Assembly: GCF_902497745.1 (NCBI RefSeq)
Contig: NZ_CABVHJ010000019.1
Span: 1 to 64,000 of the forward strand
Source: Pseudomonas fluorescens
GTDB lineage: Bacteria; Pseudomonadota; Gammaproteobacteria; Pseudomonadales; Pseudomonadaceae
DNA length: 64,000 bases
Direction: 5' to 3'
Shown: positions 1-7,292 of the stretch, in pieces
Layout: each line of letters starts with the position of its first letter
Position numbering within the stretch: the first letter of the stretch is position 1
Notes under the pieces: generated by a model
Seen by the model: the letters and a program-made list of their open reading frames with translations, nothing else
Told to the model about the DNA's origin: nothing
The model's database searches: none
Translations under genes and position numbers: made by a program

Positions 1-31
1 CCACCACTGTACTGCGCATCCGTGATACCGC

Positions 32-1147
32 TTAGAAGCCAACTCGGTATCTTCTCGAAATAGTCCATGGCGGTATTTTGAACGGCGATTTAACGCTAGG
101 CACAAGACCGAACATGACTCCTACTTCGCCAATCATTCGCTCGATTAAAGCATTTTGATTCGGCTTGCCTAAGCCGTCCCACCAGATCGGAGACGCGAAC
201 ACATTCTCAAAATGGTCGAAGAAATAGGCGACAAGTTTAGTGGATAGGTCAACATCATCGATCTGCTCCAGGCTTTTGATCAACGCCATGCAGCATCTGT
301 CATCTTCGACCATCCACGAAAAAACTATCTGCCCCTTCTCTCCCCCAAAGAAGGAAGTAACACTCATAAGCTCAGGCACTAGATCAACATCGGCCATATC
401 CTGTAGCTGCCTTCCCCAAAAGTCCACGCTTGGCGCATAGGTGGCGCTGCACATCACCGGTGGTGCCTGGTCCAATTCGATTATGTATGAGCGGACTGAA
501 GCATAATCTCCAGTGGTTAAGCATCGATCAAAGCGCGCCTTATGAATCTGAATATCACGTAAAGCTGCGTTAATTCCTGCGCCATGAAGGCGCGCAAACG
601 TCTGAATTTCAACCTGGCGCTCTGGTGTACGCCCGCGGTCGAGATCCTTATAAAGTTCAGCCTGCTCCGCTGCAGCTCGCTTTGTATAAATCTCTCGGGC
701 ATAGGCGCGATACGCCAGCAGGAAGCACTGTTCCTGACTTCCGACAAAAACACTCTTCTCAACCGGCGCGAAGAGACTGTCGTCGTGCGTCGAGCAAAAT
801 CCGCTGAATGTAGAGGCGCGACGGACGCCCACCTTCTCGGGCTTTAAAGCGCCGTTGTGTTTGATAAGCCCCTCTAAAGACGGCATGAAAGACAGAACGT
901 GCCCATCATCCGCAATTTGGTTCAGGCTTCCAGAACGAGGAACGGTATGTGCGGCAATGATTGAACCGGAGCACTGATCATGGAAAAGATCGGGAGCGGA
1001 GCACAGCTTCTTTGAGAAATGCTTCCGATGAGTAGCGCTAAGATCCCATGGCTTATGAGGCTCCGCCGACTCCCGAGCAAGGTGGCACTTTTTGTATTTT
1101 TTGCCTGAATCGCACCAACATTTTTCGTTTCTTCCGAGCTTTACCAT
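32..1147 (-). CDS. SEC-C motif protein of unknown function
   Basis: About 371 residues. The N-terminus carries a SEC-C metal-binding motif (residues ~5-22: GRNEKCWCDSGKKYKKCH), the short zinc-binding C-x-C...C-H module first described at the end of SecA. The remaining ~350 residues match no family I recognise; they hold scattered Cys and His and no membrane segment. I chose the ATG at 1147 rather than the upstream one at 1195 because AGGAAGGA lies directly before it and the protein then starts right at the SEC-C motif. The gene lies beside tRNA-Arg(CCT) and downstream of a possible integrase tail, which suggests acquired DNA. SEC-C proteins of this size are common as accessory genes; the function is unknown. 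Confidence 0.7.
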   Translation of the reverse strand: MVKLGRNEKCWCDSGKKYKKCHLARESAEPHKPWDLSATHRKHFSKKLCSAPDLFHDQCSGSIIAAHTVPRSGSLNQIADDGHVLSFMPSLEGLIKHNGALKPEKVGVRRASTFSGFCSTHDDSLFAPVEKSVFVGSQEQCFLLAYRAYAREIYTKRAAAEQAELYKDLDRGRTPERQVEIQTFARLHGAGINAALRDIQIHKARFDRCLTTGDYASVRSYIIELDQAPPVMCSATYAPSVDFWGRQLQDMADVDLVPELMSVTSFFGGEKGQIVFSWMVEDDRCCMALIKSLEQIDDVDLSTKLVAYFFDHFENVFASPIWWDGLGKPNQNALIERMIGEVGVMFGLVPSVKSPFKIPPWTISRRYRVGF

Positions 1148-1181
1148 TTTCCTTCCTAGCGAAATCGCGGAATTGAACGCA

Positions 1182-1218
1182 TAAAAAAACCCCACCGCTC
1201 TATCGCGCGTGAGGTTTG
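1182..1218 (-). terminator. Rho-independent terminator
   Basis: Read on the minus strand, AACCTCAC and GTGGGGTT pair (8 bp, one G-T) and are followed by a run of T. It lies upstream of the SEC-C gene and directly after a short reading frame ending MGAGWVQ, so it would terminate whatever once preceded it. Confidence 0.6.
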
Positions 1219-1304
1219 CTAATCCGCAGCCTGCTTATTGCACCCATCCTGCACCCATGAACGGAAGAGGGAACTGCTAAACAAGGCTACGGCCCTTGAT
1301 TTTA

Positions 1305-1381
1305 TGGTGTCCCAGGGCAGGTTCGAACTGCCAACCTTCCCCTTAGGAGGGGGATGCTCTATCCAATTGAGCTACTGAGAC
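1305..1381 (-). tRNA. tRNA-Arg (anticodon CCT)
   Basis: A complete 77-nt cloverleaf with encoded CCA. Acceptor stem GTCTCAG/CTGGGAC, T-loop GTTCGAA, anticodon loop CTCCTAA giving anticodon CCT, which reads the rare AGG codon. Its 3' end faces the SEC-C gene and the putative integrase tail; tRNA 3' ends are usual integration sites for islands. Confidence 0.95.
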
Positions 1382-1674
1382 ACAGGATTGTCACGAGCAG
1401 ACGCTGCGTGACGGACGGCCTGCATGTTAACGGCCAAGTCCTGATTTGTCATGTCATCCGTAGCCATATTAAGTGTAGGCATGCACACCGCAATACTGCG
1501 GGAAGTTTTACCGTGCATTTTGCACGCTCTTAAAACGCCACCAATGCAGATTGCAAGCCCTGCAAGTCCAAAAAAGCTCTCAAATCCTTGTTTTTAAAGG
1601 ACTAAACAGCGGTTAGACTGTTGGCACGACGGCTGCTTTGTCTGTTCTATAGAAGAACAATCGGAGCGCCGCTC
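1382..1674. other. Intergenic region between tRNA-Arg(CCT) and the small-protein pair
   Basis: About 290 bp without a gene. It must hold the promoter of the minus-strand tRNA near 1385-1430 and that of the plus-strand small genes. A short perfect hairpin CGTGCA-TTT-TGCACG lies at 1512-1526. TTGGCA near 1621 and TATAG near 1650 could be the -35/-10 of the downstream gene, but this is weak. Confidence 0.4.
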
Positions 1675-1911
1675 ATGAATATCACCCTCTTACTTGCAAA
1701 CACCGCCGCATTGGCGATTTTGGCCAGCTTTCACTTTATGTCTGAAAGCACCACCCAGAAATCGCTAGCCCAACGTATGCCGCATTACCTGCAAGTGCAG
1801 AGGCAACCCCAATTGGCAGTTCTTACCGATAAAGACAGCCTTGCTCCAAGAGCTGTCACCACCCGAGAGCAAGCCCAGCCCCTCCAAATGATCGACCGCC
1901 TGGTTTTTTGA
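1675..1911 (+). CDS. Small hypothetical protein with N-terminal hydrophobic segment
   Basis: 78 residues starting MNITLLLANTAALAILASF, a signal-anchor-like hydrophobic stretch, then a polar tail ending QMIDRLVF. I recognise no family. The ATG at 1675 is preferred over an upstream TTG at 1621 because it places the hydrophobic stretch at the N-terminus. The stop almost touches the region of the next small gene, and the two are probably cotranscribed. Confidence 0.55.
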   Translation: MNITLLLANTAALAILASFHFMSESTTQKSLAQRMPHYLQVQRQPQLAVLTDKDSLAPRAVTTREQAQPLQMIDRLVF

Positions 1912-1931
1912 AATATCTTCAGGAGTACAGC

Positions 1932-2111
1932 ATGTCAAAGTCAGCCGCAGGATTTCTGATTCTTGCCGTTATGAGTGGCGTTATGCATTTTTCGCTGTTC
2001 GAAGACACCGTTATCACCCTGCCACTGCTTGCTTGCAGCGTGTTTTCGGTATTGTTTGTCCTGGCACTGATCGCCGGTCGCAAAATCAAGTTCGACCCGG
2101 TACTGCGTTAA
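1932..2111 (+). CDS. Small membrane protein of unknown function
   Basis: 59 residues with two predicted transmembrane segments (about residues 5-21 and 27-49) and a short basic C-terminus. The start is supported by AGGAG about 7 bases upstream of ATG. The gene ends convergently with phnN, with a 26-bp overlap of the 3' ends (2086-2111). No family recognised. Confidence 0.6.
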   Translation: MSKSAAGFLILAVMSGVMHFSLFEDTVITLPLLACSVFSVLFVLALIAGRKIKFDPVLR

Positions 2112-2655
2112 ACCGGATCACATCCAGCAATTGATTCACCGCGTCCGCCAAGTCGCCCGAATTGTCGATTACATGTACCGACTCATCGCTTGATCTTCTG
2201 TCCTTGAACAGGGCGTTGCGGCCAAGTCGGGCCTCTATCTGTTCAAGTGTCTCCCGACCTCGTCGAAGAAGACGCTCTCGCAAAACCTCGTCATTTACCG
2301 TCAATAGAACAGGGACCAGCGTCGGGTAGCGATCCAACGCTTGGCGAAGGTTTGCGCGGGAGCCGTTGACCAGCACATGTCGCCCCGCTGCCAACAAATG
2401 ATTCATCTCAATCGGTATTCCATACGCAAGACCGTTAGCATGCCAAGCCAGCGAAAAATCGCCAGCGAGCTGACGATTCTCGAATTCCTCGGGCGTCACA
2501 CCTACCGCATCCTCGCCCATCGACTCGGCTGATCGAGTAATAACCCGCCGCATGATCTCGCAGTTCATTGCCTGCAGTGGTTCACGTGCAGCGTCAATCA
2601 AACTGTCCTTGCCCGAACCGGACGGCCCCATCAAATAAATAAGCTTGCCATCCAT
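2086..2655 (-). CDS. phnN: Ribose 1,5-bisphosphate phosphokinase PhnN
   Basis: About 189 residues. PhnN phosphorylates ribose 1,5-bisphosphate to PRPP with ATP, the last step that recycles the sugar left after C-P lyase cleavage of phosphonates. A guanylate-kinase-like P-loop, LMGPSGSGKDSL, sits at residues ~8-19, followed by family features such as the ITRSAE segment and the RGRE motif. The start at 2655 fits the usual family length and has GGAGGG upstream; the open frame extends further upstream without matching the family. No other phn (C-P lyase) gene is in this window, so the gene stands alone here and may serve an alternative route to PRPP. Confidence 0.85.
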   Translation of the reverse strand: MDGKLIYLMGPSGSGKDSLIDAAREPLQAMNCEIMRRVITRSAESMGEDAVGVTPEEFENRQLAGDFSLAWHANGLAYGIPIEMNHLLAAGRHVLVNGSRANLRQALDRYPTLVPVLLTVNDEVLRERLLRRGRETLEQIEARLGRNALFKDRRSSDESVHVIDNSGDLADAVNQLLDVIRFNAVPGRT

Positions 2656-3045
2656 CCTGAAAACGCCCTCCGGCAGGTGTCTGCCACTAGTAAATCGGCA
2701 ATTTGCCACTATCCTGTACAGATAAGGAACAAGGATGCAGAACCCACATAGCATGCACGTTCTGATGCTTGCGGACATCAATTGATGTACCGCAGGAAGC
2801 GGCAAAGGATGTGGACAGAGGCGAAGATTTCCAACCAGTCCGCATTTCTGATAATTGGTGCTGGCATTACGCCTTTACCCAGCTCAATATTTGTCACAGA
2901 ATTGACGCCAATGATCTGGCAATTTTGAGGCATGATGCGGGCCTCTTAACAATTCAGGTTGAACCATTTGGCGCGGATGCTTGTCCTACCACACATCCTG
3001 CGGCCAATCCCGAGAACCGCTCCCCTGAACTAACCGGTTAAATAT
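2656..3045. other. Divergent phnN-amrZ intergenic region
   Basis: About 390 bp holding the promoters of phnN (minus) and amrZ (plus). No confident gene. The open frame at 2769-3041 has no family match or convincing start and is not called. A possible AmrZ operator is listed separately. Confidence 0.5.
2861..2873 (+). promoter_or_regulatory. Possible AmrZ autoregulatory site
   Basis: CTGGCATTACGCC about 170 bp upstream of amrZ resembles the published AmrZ recognition pattern (GGC, an A/T-rich spacer, ACGCC) as I remember it. AmrZ represses its own gene in P. aeruginosa. This is inference by eye only; a nearby ACGCCAATGATCTGGCA at ~2905 shows similar elements in the other orientation. Confidence 0.3.
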
Positions 3046-3372
3046 ATGCGCCCATTGAAACAGGCAATTTATTCCAGCCGTACGGCTGACAAGTTCGTCG
3101 TACGTCTGCCAGACGGAATGCGTGAACGCATTGCCGAGGTGGCTCGCAATCATCATCGCAGCATGAACTCCGAGATCATTGCGCGCCTTGAGCAGAGTCT
3201 TATTCAGGAAGGTGCACTGGGCGAAGAGCTGAGCATGCGCCTGGACAGCCCGGAACTTTCGCTGCATGAGCGTGAGCTCTTGCAACGTTTCCGTCAGCTT
3301 TCTCACCGCCAGCAGAACGCTCTGGTTTCCTTGATTGCCCATGACGCCGAAATGGCAGCAGACGCGTCCTGA
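3046..3372 (+). CDS. amrZ: AmrZ, ribbon-helix-helix regulator of alginate, motility and c-di-GMP
   Basis: 108 residues, the same length as P. aeruginosa AmrZ (AlgZ) and almost identical to it as remembered: it begins MRPLKQA, has SSRTADKFVVRLPDGMRE and the HHRSMNSEIIARLEQSL helices of the Arc-type RHH fold (residues ~13-53), and the conserved C-terminal block LHERELLQRFRQLSHRQQNAL that mediates tetramerisation. AmrZ activates alginate genes, represses flagellar synthesis, and in P. fluorescens F113 controls many c-di-GMP enzymes and iron genes. It is monocistronic and ends at a strong terminator. Confidence 0.95.
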   Translation: MRPLKQAIYSSRTADKFVVRLPDGMRERIAEVARNHHRSMNSEIIARLEQSLIQEGALGEELSMRLDSPELSLHERELLQRFRQLSHRQQNALVSLIAHDAEMAADAS

Positions 3373-3390
3373 GCCACACCGAACACCTCA

Positions 3391-3417
3391 AGCCAGCTTA
3401 ACCGCTGGCTTTTTTTT
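3391..3417 (+). terminator. amrZ terminator
   Basis: AGCCAG...CTGGCT stem with an 8-nt loop, followed by seven T. Confidence 0.9.
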
Positions 3418-3445
3418 GCGCGAATTTTGAGTTTTCGCAGACAAG

Positions 3446-3469
3446 AAAAAGCCCGCCAAAAGGCGGGCT
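3446..3469 (-). terminator. mgtE terminator
   Basis: On the minus strand AGCCCGCC-TTTT-GGCGGGCT followed by TTTTT, just after the mgtE stop. It lies about 30 bp from the amrZ terminator, separating the two convergent genes. Confidence 0.9.
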
Positions 3470-3485
3470 GTTTCGATGCAGCAGA

Positions 3486-4928
3486 TCAGAGCAGGAAGAT
3501 TGTCGCCAGCCCGAGGAAGATGAAGAAACCGCCACTATCGGTCATCGCGGTAATCATCACACTCGCACCCATGGCCGGGTCGCGCCCCATTTTCGCCAGG
3601 GTCATCGGGATCAATACTCCCATCAACGCCGCCAACAGCAAGTTGAGCGTCATAGCCGCTGTCATTACCACACCCAACGACCAACTGCCGTAGAGAAGAT
3701 AAGCAACTACACCAATCACACCGCCCCAGACCAGGCCATTGATCAGGCCTACCGCCAGCTCTTTGCGCATCAGGCGCGAAGTATTGCCGGTGCTTACCTG
3801 GTCGAGCGCCATGGCGCGAACGATCATGGTGATCGTCTGGTTACCGGAGTTGCCACCAATACCGGCCACGATCGGCATCAGCGCTGCCAGCGCTACCAGC
3901 TTCTCGATCGACCCCTCGAACAGACCGATCACTCGCGACGCGACAAACGCAGTGATCAAGTTGATCGCCAGCCATGCCCAACGGTTGCGTAAAGACTTCC
4001 AGACCGAGGCGAAGATGTCCTCCTCTTCACGCAGACCGGCCATGTTGAGAACTTCGTTCTCACTTTCTTCACGAATCAGGTCAACCATTTCGTCAATGGT
4101 CAGACGACCAATCAGCTTGCCGTTCTTGTCGACCACCGGAGCCGAGATCAAGTCGTAACGTTCGAACGCCTGAGCAGCGTCGTAGGCATCTTCGTCCGGA
4201 TGGAAACTCACCGGATCGCTGGCCATCACCTCGGCAACTTGCTTGTCCGGATCATTGACCAGCAGGCGCTTGATCGGCAGCACACCTTTGAGCACCCCGT
4301 CGTAGTCGACGACGAACAGCTTGTCGGTATGACCCGGCAGCTCTTTGAGGCGACGCAGATAACGCAGAACAACTTCGAGGCTGACATCCTCACGGATGGT
4401 CACCATCTCGAAGTCCATCAATGCGCCGACCTGCTCCTCGTCGTAAGACAGGGCCGAACGGACGCGTTCACGTTGCTGGTTATCCAGGCTCTCCATCAAC
4501 TCATGAACGACGTCTCGCGGCAGCTCGGAAGCCAAGTCAGCAAGTTCGTCGGCGTCCATGTCCTTGGCAGCAGCGAGGAGTTCGTGATCATCCATGTCGG
4601 CGATCAGCGTTTCACGAACGGAGTCGGATACCTCAAGAAGAATGTCGCCGTCGCGATCAGCCTTGACCAGTTGCCAGAGTGTCAGACGGTCGTCCAGCGG
4701 CAAGGCTTCAAGAATGTAGGCGACGTCGGCTGAGTGCAGATCATCGAGTTTGCGCTGCAACTCGACGAGATTTTGCCGGTGAACCAGATTTTCGACGCGG
4801 TCGTGATGCGCGCCTTCCTGGCGATGAGTCAGGTCTTCGACGACCCGCTGACGCTGCAGCAGCTCGACGACCTGAGCCAGGCGATCCTGCAGGCTTTCTT
4901 GTGTTTTCTTTACTTCGATTTCAGACAT
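3486..4928 (-). CDS. mgtE: Magnesium transporter/channel MgtE
   Basis: 480 residues, the family's usual length. Domain order: N-terminal helical MgtE_N domain (to ~150), two CBS domains (~160-290) and five membrane helices (~310-480) holding the pore signature PIVAGIGGNSGNQ. MgtE is a Mg2+-gated Mg2+ channel of the inner membrane that closes when cytosolic Mg2+ is high. In P. aeruginosa MgtE also affects type III secretion through the Rsm system. Start chosen at 4928 because GGAG stands 7 bases upstream. Monocistronic. Confidence 0.93.
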   Translation of the reverse strand: MSEIEVKKTQESLQDRLAQVVELLQRQRVVEDLTHRQEGAHHDRVENLVHRQNLVELQRKLDDLHSADVAYILEALPLDDRLTLWQLVKADRDGDILLEVSDSVRETLIADMDDHELLAAAKDMDADELADLASELPRDVVHELMESLDNQQRERVRSALSYDEEQVGALMDFEMVTIREDVSLEVVLRYLRRLKELPGHTDKLFVVDYDGVLKGVLPIKRLLVNDPDKQVAEVMASDPVSFHPDEDAYDAAQAFERYDLISAPVVDKNGKLIGRLTIDEMVDLIREESENEVLNMAGLREEEDIFASVWKSLRNRWAWLAINLITAFVASRVIGLFEGSIEKLVALAALMPIVAGIGGNSGNQTITMIVRAMALDQVSTGNTSRLMRKELAVGLINGLVWGGVIGVVAYLLYGSWSLGVVMTAAMTLNLLLAALMGVLIPMTLAKMGRDPAMGASVMITAMTDSGGFFIFLGLATIFLL

Positions 4929-5249
4929 AGGCGAACTCCACTCCCAGCAGCGGGGCACGCCGGAAGGATCAATCAGTCAATTCATGATTGGTGAAACGGG
5001 GTACTGAGTAACTACTGGGTAAGTCCATGGAGGTTTTCCATAAGCCCCGGCGGGGCTGACGGGCGCAATGATACACCGCCTGACGGTTTAAAACGTTAAA
5101 AAATCACGGTCGAAACAAGCGCTTGCGAAACAAACCTGAGCACTGTCCTGATCCCTGCACATGCGACGACTCATCCTGAAAAGAAAACACACCAACACTC
5201 GAAAATGTAGCGTCTACCCTTGAGCGTAGATCGTCATGGAGGACGCCGA
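4929..5249. other. Divergent mgtE / DUF4124 intergenic region
   Basis: About 320 bp. In the mgtE leader (minus strand) there is a small hairpin AGCCCCG-CC-GGGGCT at 5043-5057 without a following T-run, so not an obvious terminator or known Mg2+ riboswitch. I see no other structured element or gene. Confidence 0.4.
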
Positions 5250-5768
5250 ATGCCATTGAAACCATCCCACCTCGTACTCACTAGCCTGCTCTGCCTGCCG
5301 CCTACCGGAGCCGCCCTCACCCTCCATCGCTGCGAAGCCGCCGATGGCAGCATCACGTTCACCTCGATGAGCTGTGCACAAGGTGAGCAACGCTCAGCAC
5401 AGGAAGTCCACCCCTACTCACCCGGATCAGTTGTAGCAGTGATGCCGGAACACAACCATGAAGAAATATCCGGCATGACAACCAAAGGCCGCGAACCAGG
5501 CATCGTTGGCCACACCGAAGACAAATGTGGAAATCTGATCGACGCCAGGCAACGGCGCGCAGCAATCATCAATCGGCGCGTCATTGCCGGCATGAACCAA
5601 CAAGACGTCGAAAGCGCGCTAGGCAAACCGGACAAGGTGAATACTCGAACATCGACGACCAGCTATCGATACGACCTCAAGCGAGGCCGTAGTGCTCAAA
5701 TAGATTTTGATGAGAGGGGATGCGTGAAGGCAAAAGCCAAATCCCGGACAGCAAAAAGCCCGCGATAA
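5250..5768 (+). CDS. Secreted DUF4124-type protein with a BamE/SmpA-like repeat
   Basis: 172 residues. A signal peptide (MPLKPSHLVLTSLLCLPPTG...) is followed by a short DUF4124-like segment with paired cysteines (HRCEAADGSITFTSMSC), a linker, and a C-terminal segment MNQQDVESALGKPDKVN that resembles the BamE/SmpA fold motif. GGAGG 6 bases before the ATG at 5250 supports this start over the TTG upstream. Likely periplasmic or envelope-associated; no specific function can be given. Its stop codon lies inside the loop of the terminator. Confidence 0.7.
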   Translation: MPLKPSHLVLTSLLCLPPTGAALTLHRCEAADGSITFTSMSCAQGEQRSAQEVHPYSPGSVVAVMPEHNHEEISGMTTKGREPGIVGHTEDKCGNLIDARQRRAAIINRRVIAGMNQQDVESALGKPDKVNTRTSTTSYRYDLKRGRSAQIDFDERGCVKAKAKSRTAKSPR

Positions 5769-5780
5769 ACGCGGGCTTTT
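5753..5780. terminator. Bidirectional terminator
   Basis: AAAAAGCCCGCG-ATAAA-CGCGGGCTTTT. It ends the DUF4124 gene on the plus strand and could also stop read-through from the tRNA cluster on the minus strand. Confidence 0.85.
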
Positions 5781-5787
5781 CGGTATA

Positions 5788-5864
5788 TGGTGCACTCGAC
5801 AGGATTCGAACCTGTGACCGCTCGGTTCGTAGCCGAGTACTCTATCCAGCTGAGCTACGAGTGC
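5788..5864 (-). tRNA. tRNA-Arg (anticodon ACG), copy 3
   Basis: 77-nt cloverleaf with encoded CCA: acceptor GCACTCG/CGAGTGC, anticodon loop CTACGAA giving ACG (read as ICG; CGU/CGC/CGA codons), T-loop GTTCGAA. Last of three identical tandem copies in transcription order. Confidence 0.96.
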
Positions 5865-6088
5865 ATTTTGTGTTTTTAGCCCAGACCACAACTGGATGAA
5901 GCCAAGTTATCTGCATTGCTGCAACTAACTCTTAAATGGTGCACTCGACAGGATTCGAACCTGTGACCGCTCGGTTCGTAGCCGAGTACTCTATCCAGCT
6001 GAGCTACGAGTGCATTTGTGTTTTTAGACCAGATCACATCTGGTTGAAGCCGAGTTATTTACATCGCTGTAACTAACTCTTAAATGGT
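5865..6088. repeat. Tandemly duplicated tRNA spacer (~148-bp unit)
   Basis: The spacers after copies 1 and 2 share CATTTTGTGTTTTTAG or close variants, ...CCAGA-CACA...CTGG, and AACTAACTCTTAAATGG in the same order, differing at a few bases. The repeating unit is tRNA plus spacer. Confidence 0.8.
5937..6013 (-). tRNA. tRNA-Arg (anticodon ACG), copy 2
   Basis: Identical in sequence to the neighbouring copies; 149 bp from copy 3, with a near-identical ~72-bp spacer, so the unit arose by tandem duplication. Confidence 0.96.
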
Positions 6089-6161
6089 GCACTCGACAGG
6101 ATTCGAACCTGTGACCGCTCGGTTCGTAGCCGAGTACTCTATCCAGCTGAGCTACGAGTGC
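6085..6161 (-). tRNA. tRNA-Arg (anticodon ACG), copy 1
   Basis: First of the three in transcription order, 148 bp from copy 2 and about 107 bp after tRNA-Ser(GCT). The four tRNAs are probably cotranscribed. Confidence 0.96.
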
Positions 6162-6268
6162 ATTTGTTGCGCCGCATTATAGCCCGTCTAATCTCTATTC
6201 CAACCACTTTTTCTATTAATTTCAACAACTTACAGAAAAAGCCAGATTACGACGTACTAAGCAAATAA

Positions 6269-6359
6269 TGGCGGAGAACGGGGGATTCGAACCCCCGACA
6301 CCCTTTTGAGGTGTACTCCCTTAGCAGGGGAGCGCCTTCGGCCACTCGGCCAGCTCTCC
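6269..6359 (-). tRNA. tRNA-Ser (anticodon GCT)
   Basis: 91 nt with the long variable arm typical of serine tRNAs, encoded CCA, anticodon loop CTGCTAA giving GCT (AGC/AGU codons), and T-loop GTTCGAA. It follows rsmA as in other pseudomonads. Confidence 0.96.
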
Positions 6360-6421
6360 GCAACACGGGGCGTATCTTAACCAACCTTTTCCCCGTTTGC
6401 AAACATAAAAATCGATAAAAA

Positions 6422-6610
6422 TTAATGGCTTGGTTCTTCGTCCTTCTCTTTCTTTATACGCAGGTAAATTTCCTCACGGTGCACAGCAACCTCTTTCGGG
6501 GCGTTGACGCCGATACGCACTTGGTTTCCTTTGACGCCGAGCACGGTCACGGTGATTTCGCCATCACCGATAATCAGGCTTTCTGCGCACCGACGAGTCA
6601 GAATCAGCAT
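6422..6610 (-). CDS. rsmA: RsmA (CsrA), post-transcriptional regulator
   Basis: 62 residues: MLILTRR at the N-terminus, the VTVLGVKGNQVRIGVNAPKE core, and VHREEIYLRI with the RNA-contacting arginine (R45 here, equal to R44 of E. coli CsrA because of one extra residue in GDGEITV). This is the RsmA form typical of P. fluorescens. RsmA dimers bind GGA motifs in mRNA leaders and block translation of secondary-metabolite, exoenzyme and biofilm genes; the Gac-controlled small RNAs RsmX/Y/Z titrate it away. The start at 6610 is preceded by AGGAGAAAGG. A terminator separates it from lysC, so rsmA needs its own promoter in 6611-6752. Confidence 0.97.
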   Translation of the reverse strand: MLILTRRCAESLIIGDGEITVTVLGVKGNQVRIGVNAPKEVAVHREEIYLRIKKEKDEEPSH

Positions 6611-6752
6611 ACCTTTCTCCTCACGCAATTCAGTTCAGGGACAACAGTCTGCAAAAAAAAGGCACCCGACCTACAACCGGAGCGATCGTAGCCCTACATG
6701 CCTGAGTATTGACCAGCGCGAGCAAAAGAACAGTTCAGGGCTCGCGCCATTC

Positions 6753-6786
6753 AAAAAATAAAGGGCGCGGTCAGACCGCGCCCTTC
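6753..6786 (-). terminator. lysC terminator
   Basis: On the minus strand GGGCGCGGT-CTGA-CCGCGCCC followed by TTTATTTTTT, directly after lysC. Confidence 0.9.
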
Positions 6787-6797
6787 AAGAAACGGAA

Positions 6798-7292
6798 TTA
6801 CTCGCCTTGACGGGCCGGAGCATCCAGTTCGAAAGCCGTGTGCAGGGCGCGCACAGCCAGTTCCAGGTACTTCTCTTCGATAACCACGGAAACCTTGATT
6901 TCCGAAGTCGAGATCATCTGGATGTTGATGCTTTCCTTTGCCAGGGATTCGAACATGCGACTGGCCACGCCTGCGTGGGAACGCATGCCGACGCCGACGA
7001 TCGAGACCTTGGCAATCTTGGTGTCGCCTACAACTTCACGGGCACCGATCTCGCGAGCGGTGTTTTCCAGCACGGTCTGTGCGGCCTGGTAGTCGTTGCG
7101 GTGCACAGTGAAGGTGAAGTCGGTGGTGTTATCGTGCGCGACGTTCTGCACGATCATGTCGACTTCGATGTTCGCGGCACTGATCGGGCCGAGAATCTTG
7201 AACGCCACGCCCGGGGTGTCTGGCACGCCACGGATGGTCAGCTTGGCTTCATCGCGGTTGAAAGCGATGCCGGAAATGATCGGCTGTTCCAT
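6798..7292 (-). CDS. Possible internally initiated beta subunit of aspartate kinase
   Basis: An in-frame ATG at 7292 within lysC starts MEQPIISGIAFNRDEAKL, exactly at the ACT region, and is preceded by GAGGAAACC, a good ribosome-binding site. Aspartate kinases of the alpha2-beta2 type (Bacillus, Corynebacterium) make their beta subunit from such a start, and the position corresponds. The product would be 164 residues, regulatory only. Inferred from sequence, not shown to be made here. Confidence 0.55.
   Translation of the reverse strand: MEQPIISGIAFNRDEAKLTIRGVPDTPGVAFKILGPISAANIEVDMIVQNVAHDNTTDFTFTVHRNDYQAAQTVLENTAREIGAREVVGDTKIAKVSIVGVGMRSHAGVASRMFESLAKESINIQMISTSEIKVSVVIEEKYLELAVRALHTAFELDAPARQGE

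Noticed and set aside
4929..5249. A Mg2+ riboswitch (M-box or mgtA type) in the mgtE leader
   Set aside because: Only one small hairpin is visible; none of the conserved M-box segments could be recognised.
5619..5891. Open frames running through the tRNA-Arg genes
   Set aside because: They overlap tRNA sequence and have no coding support.
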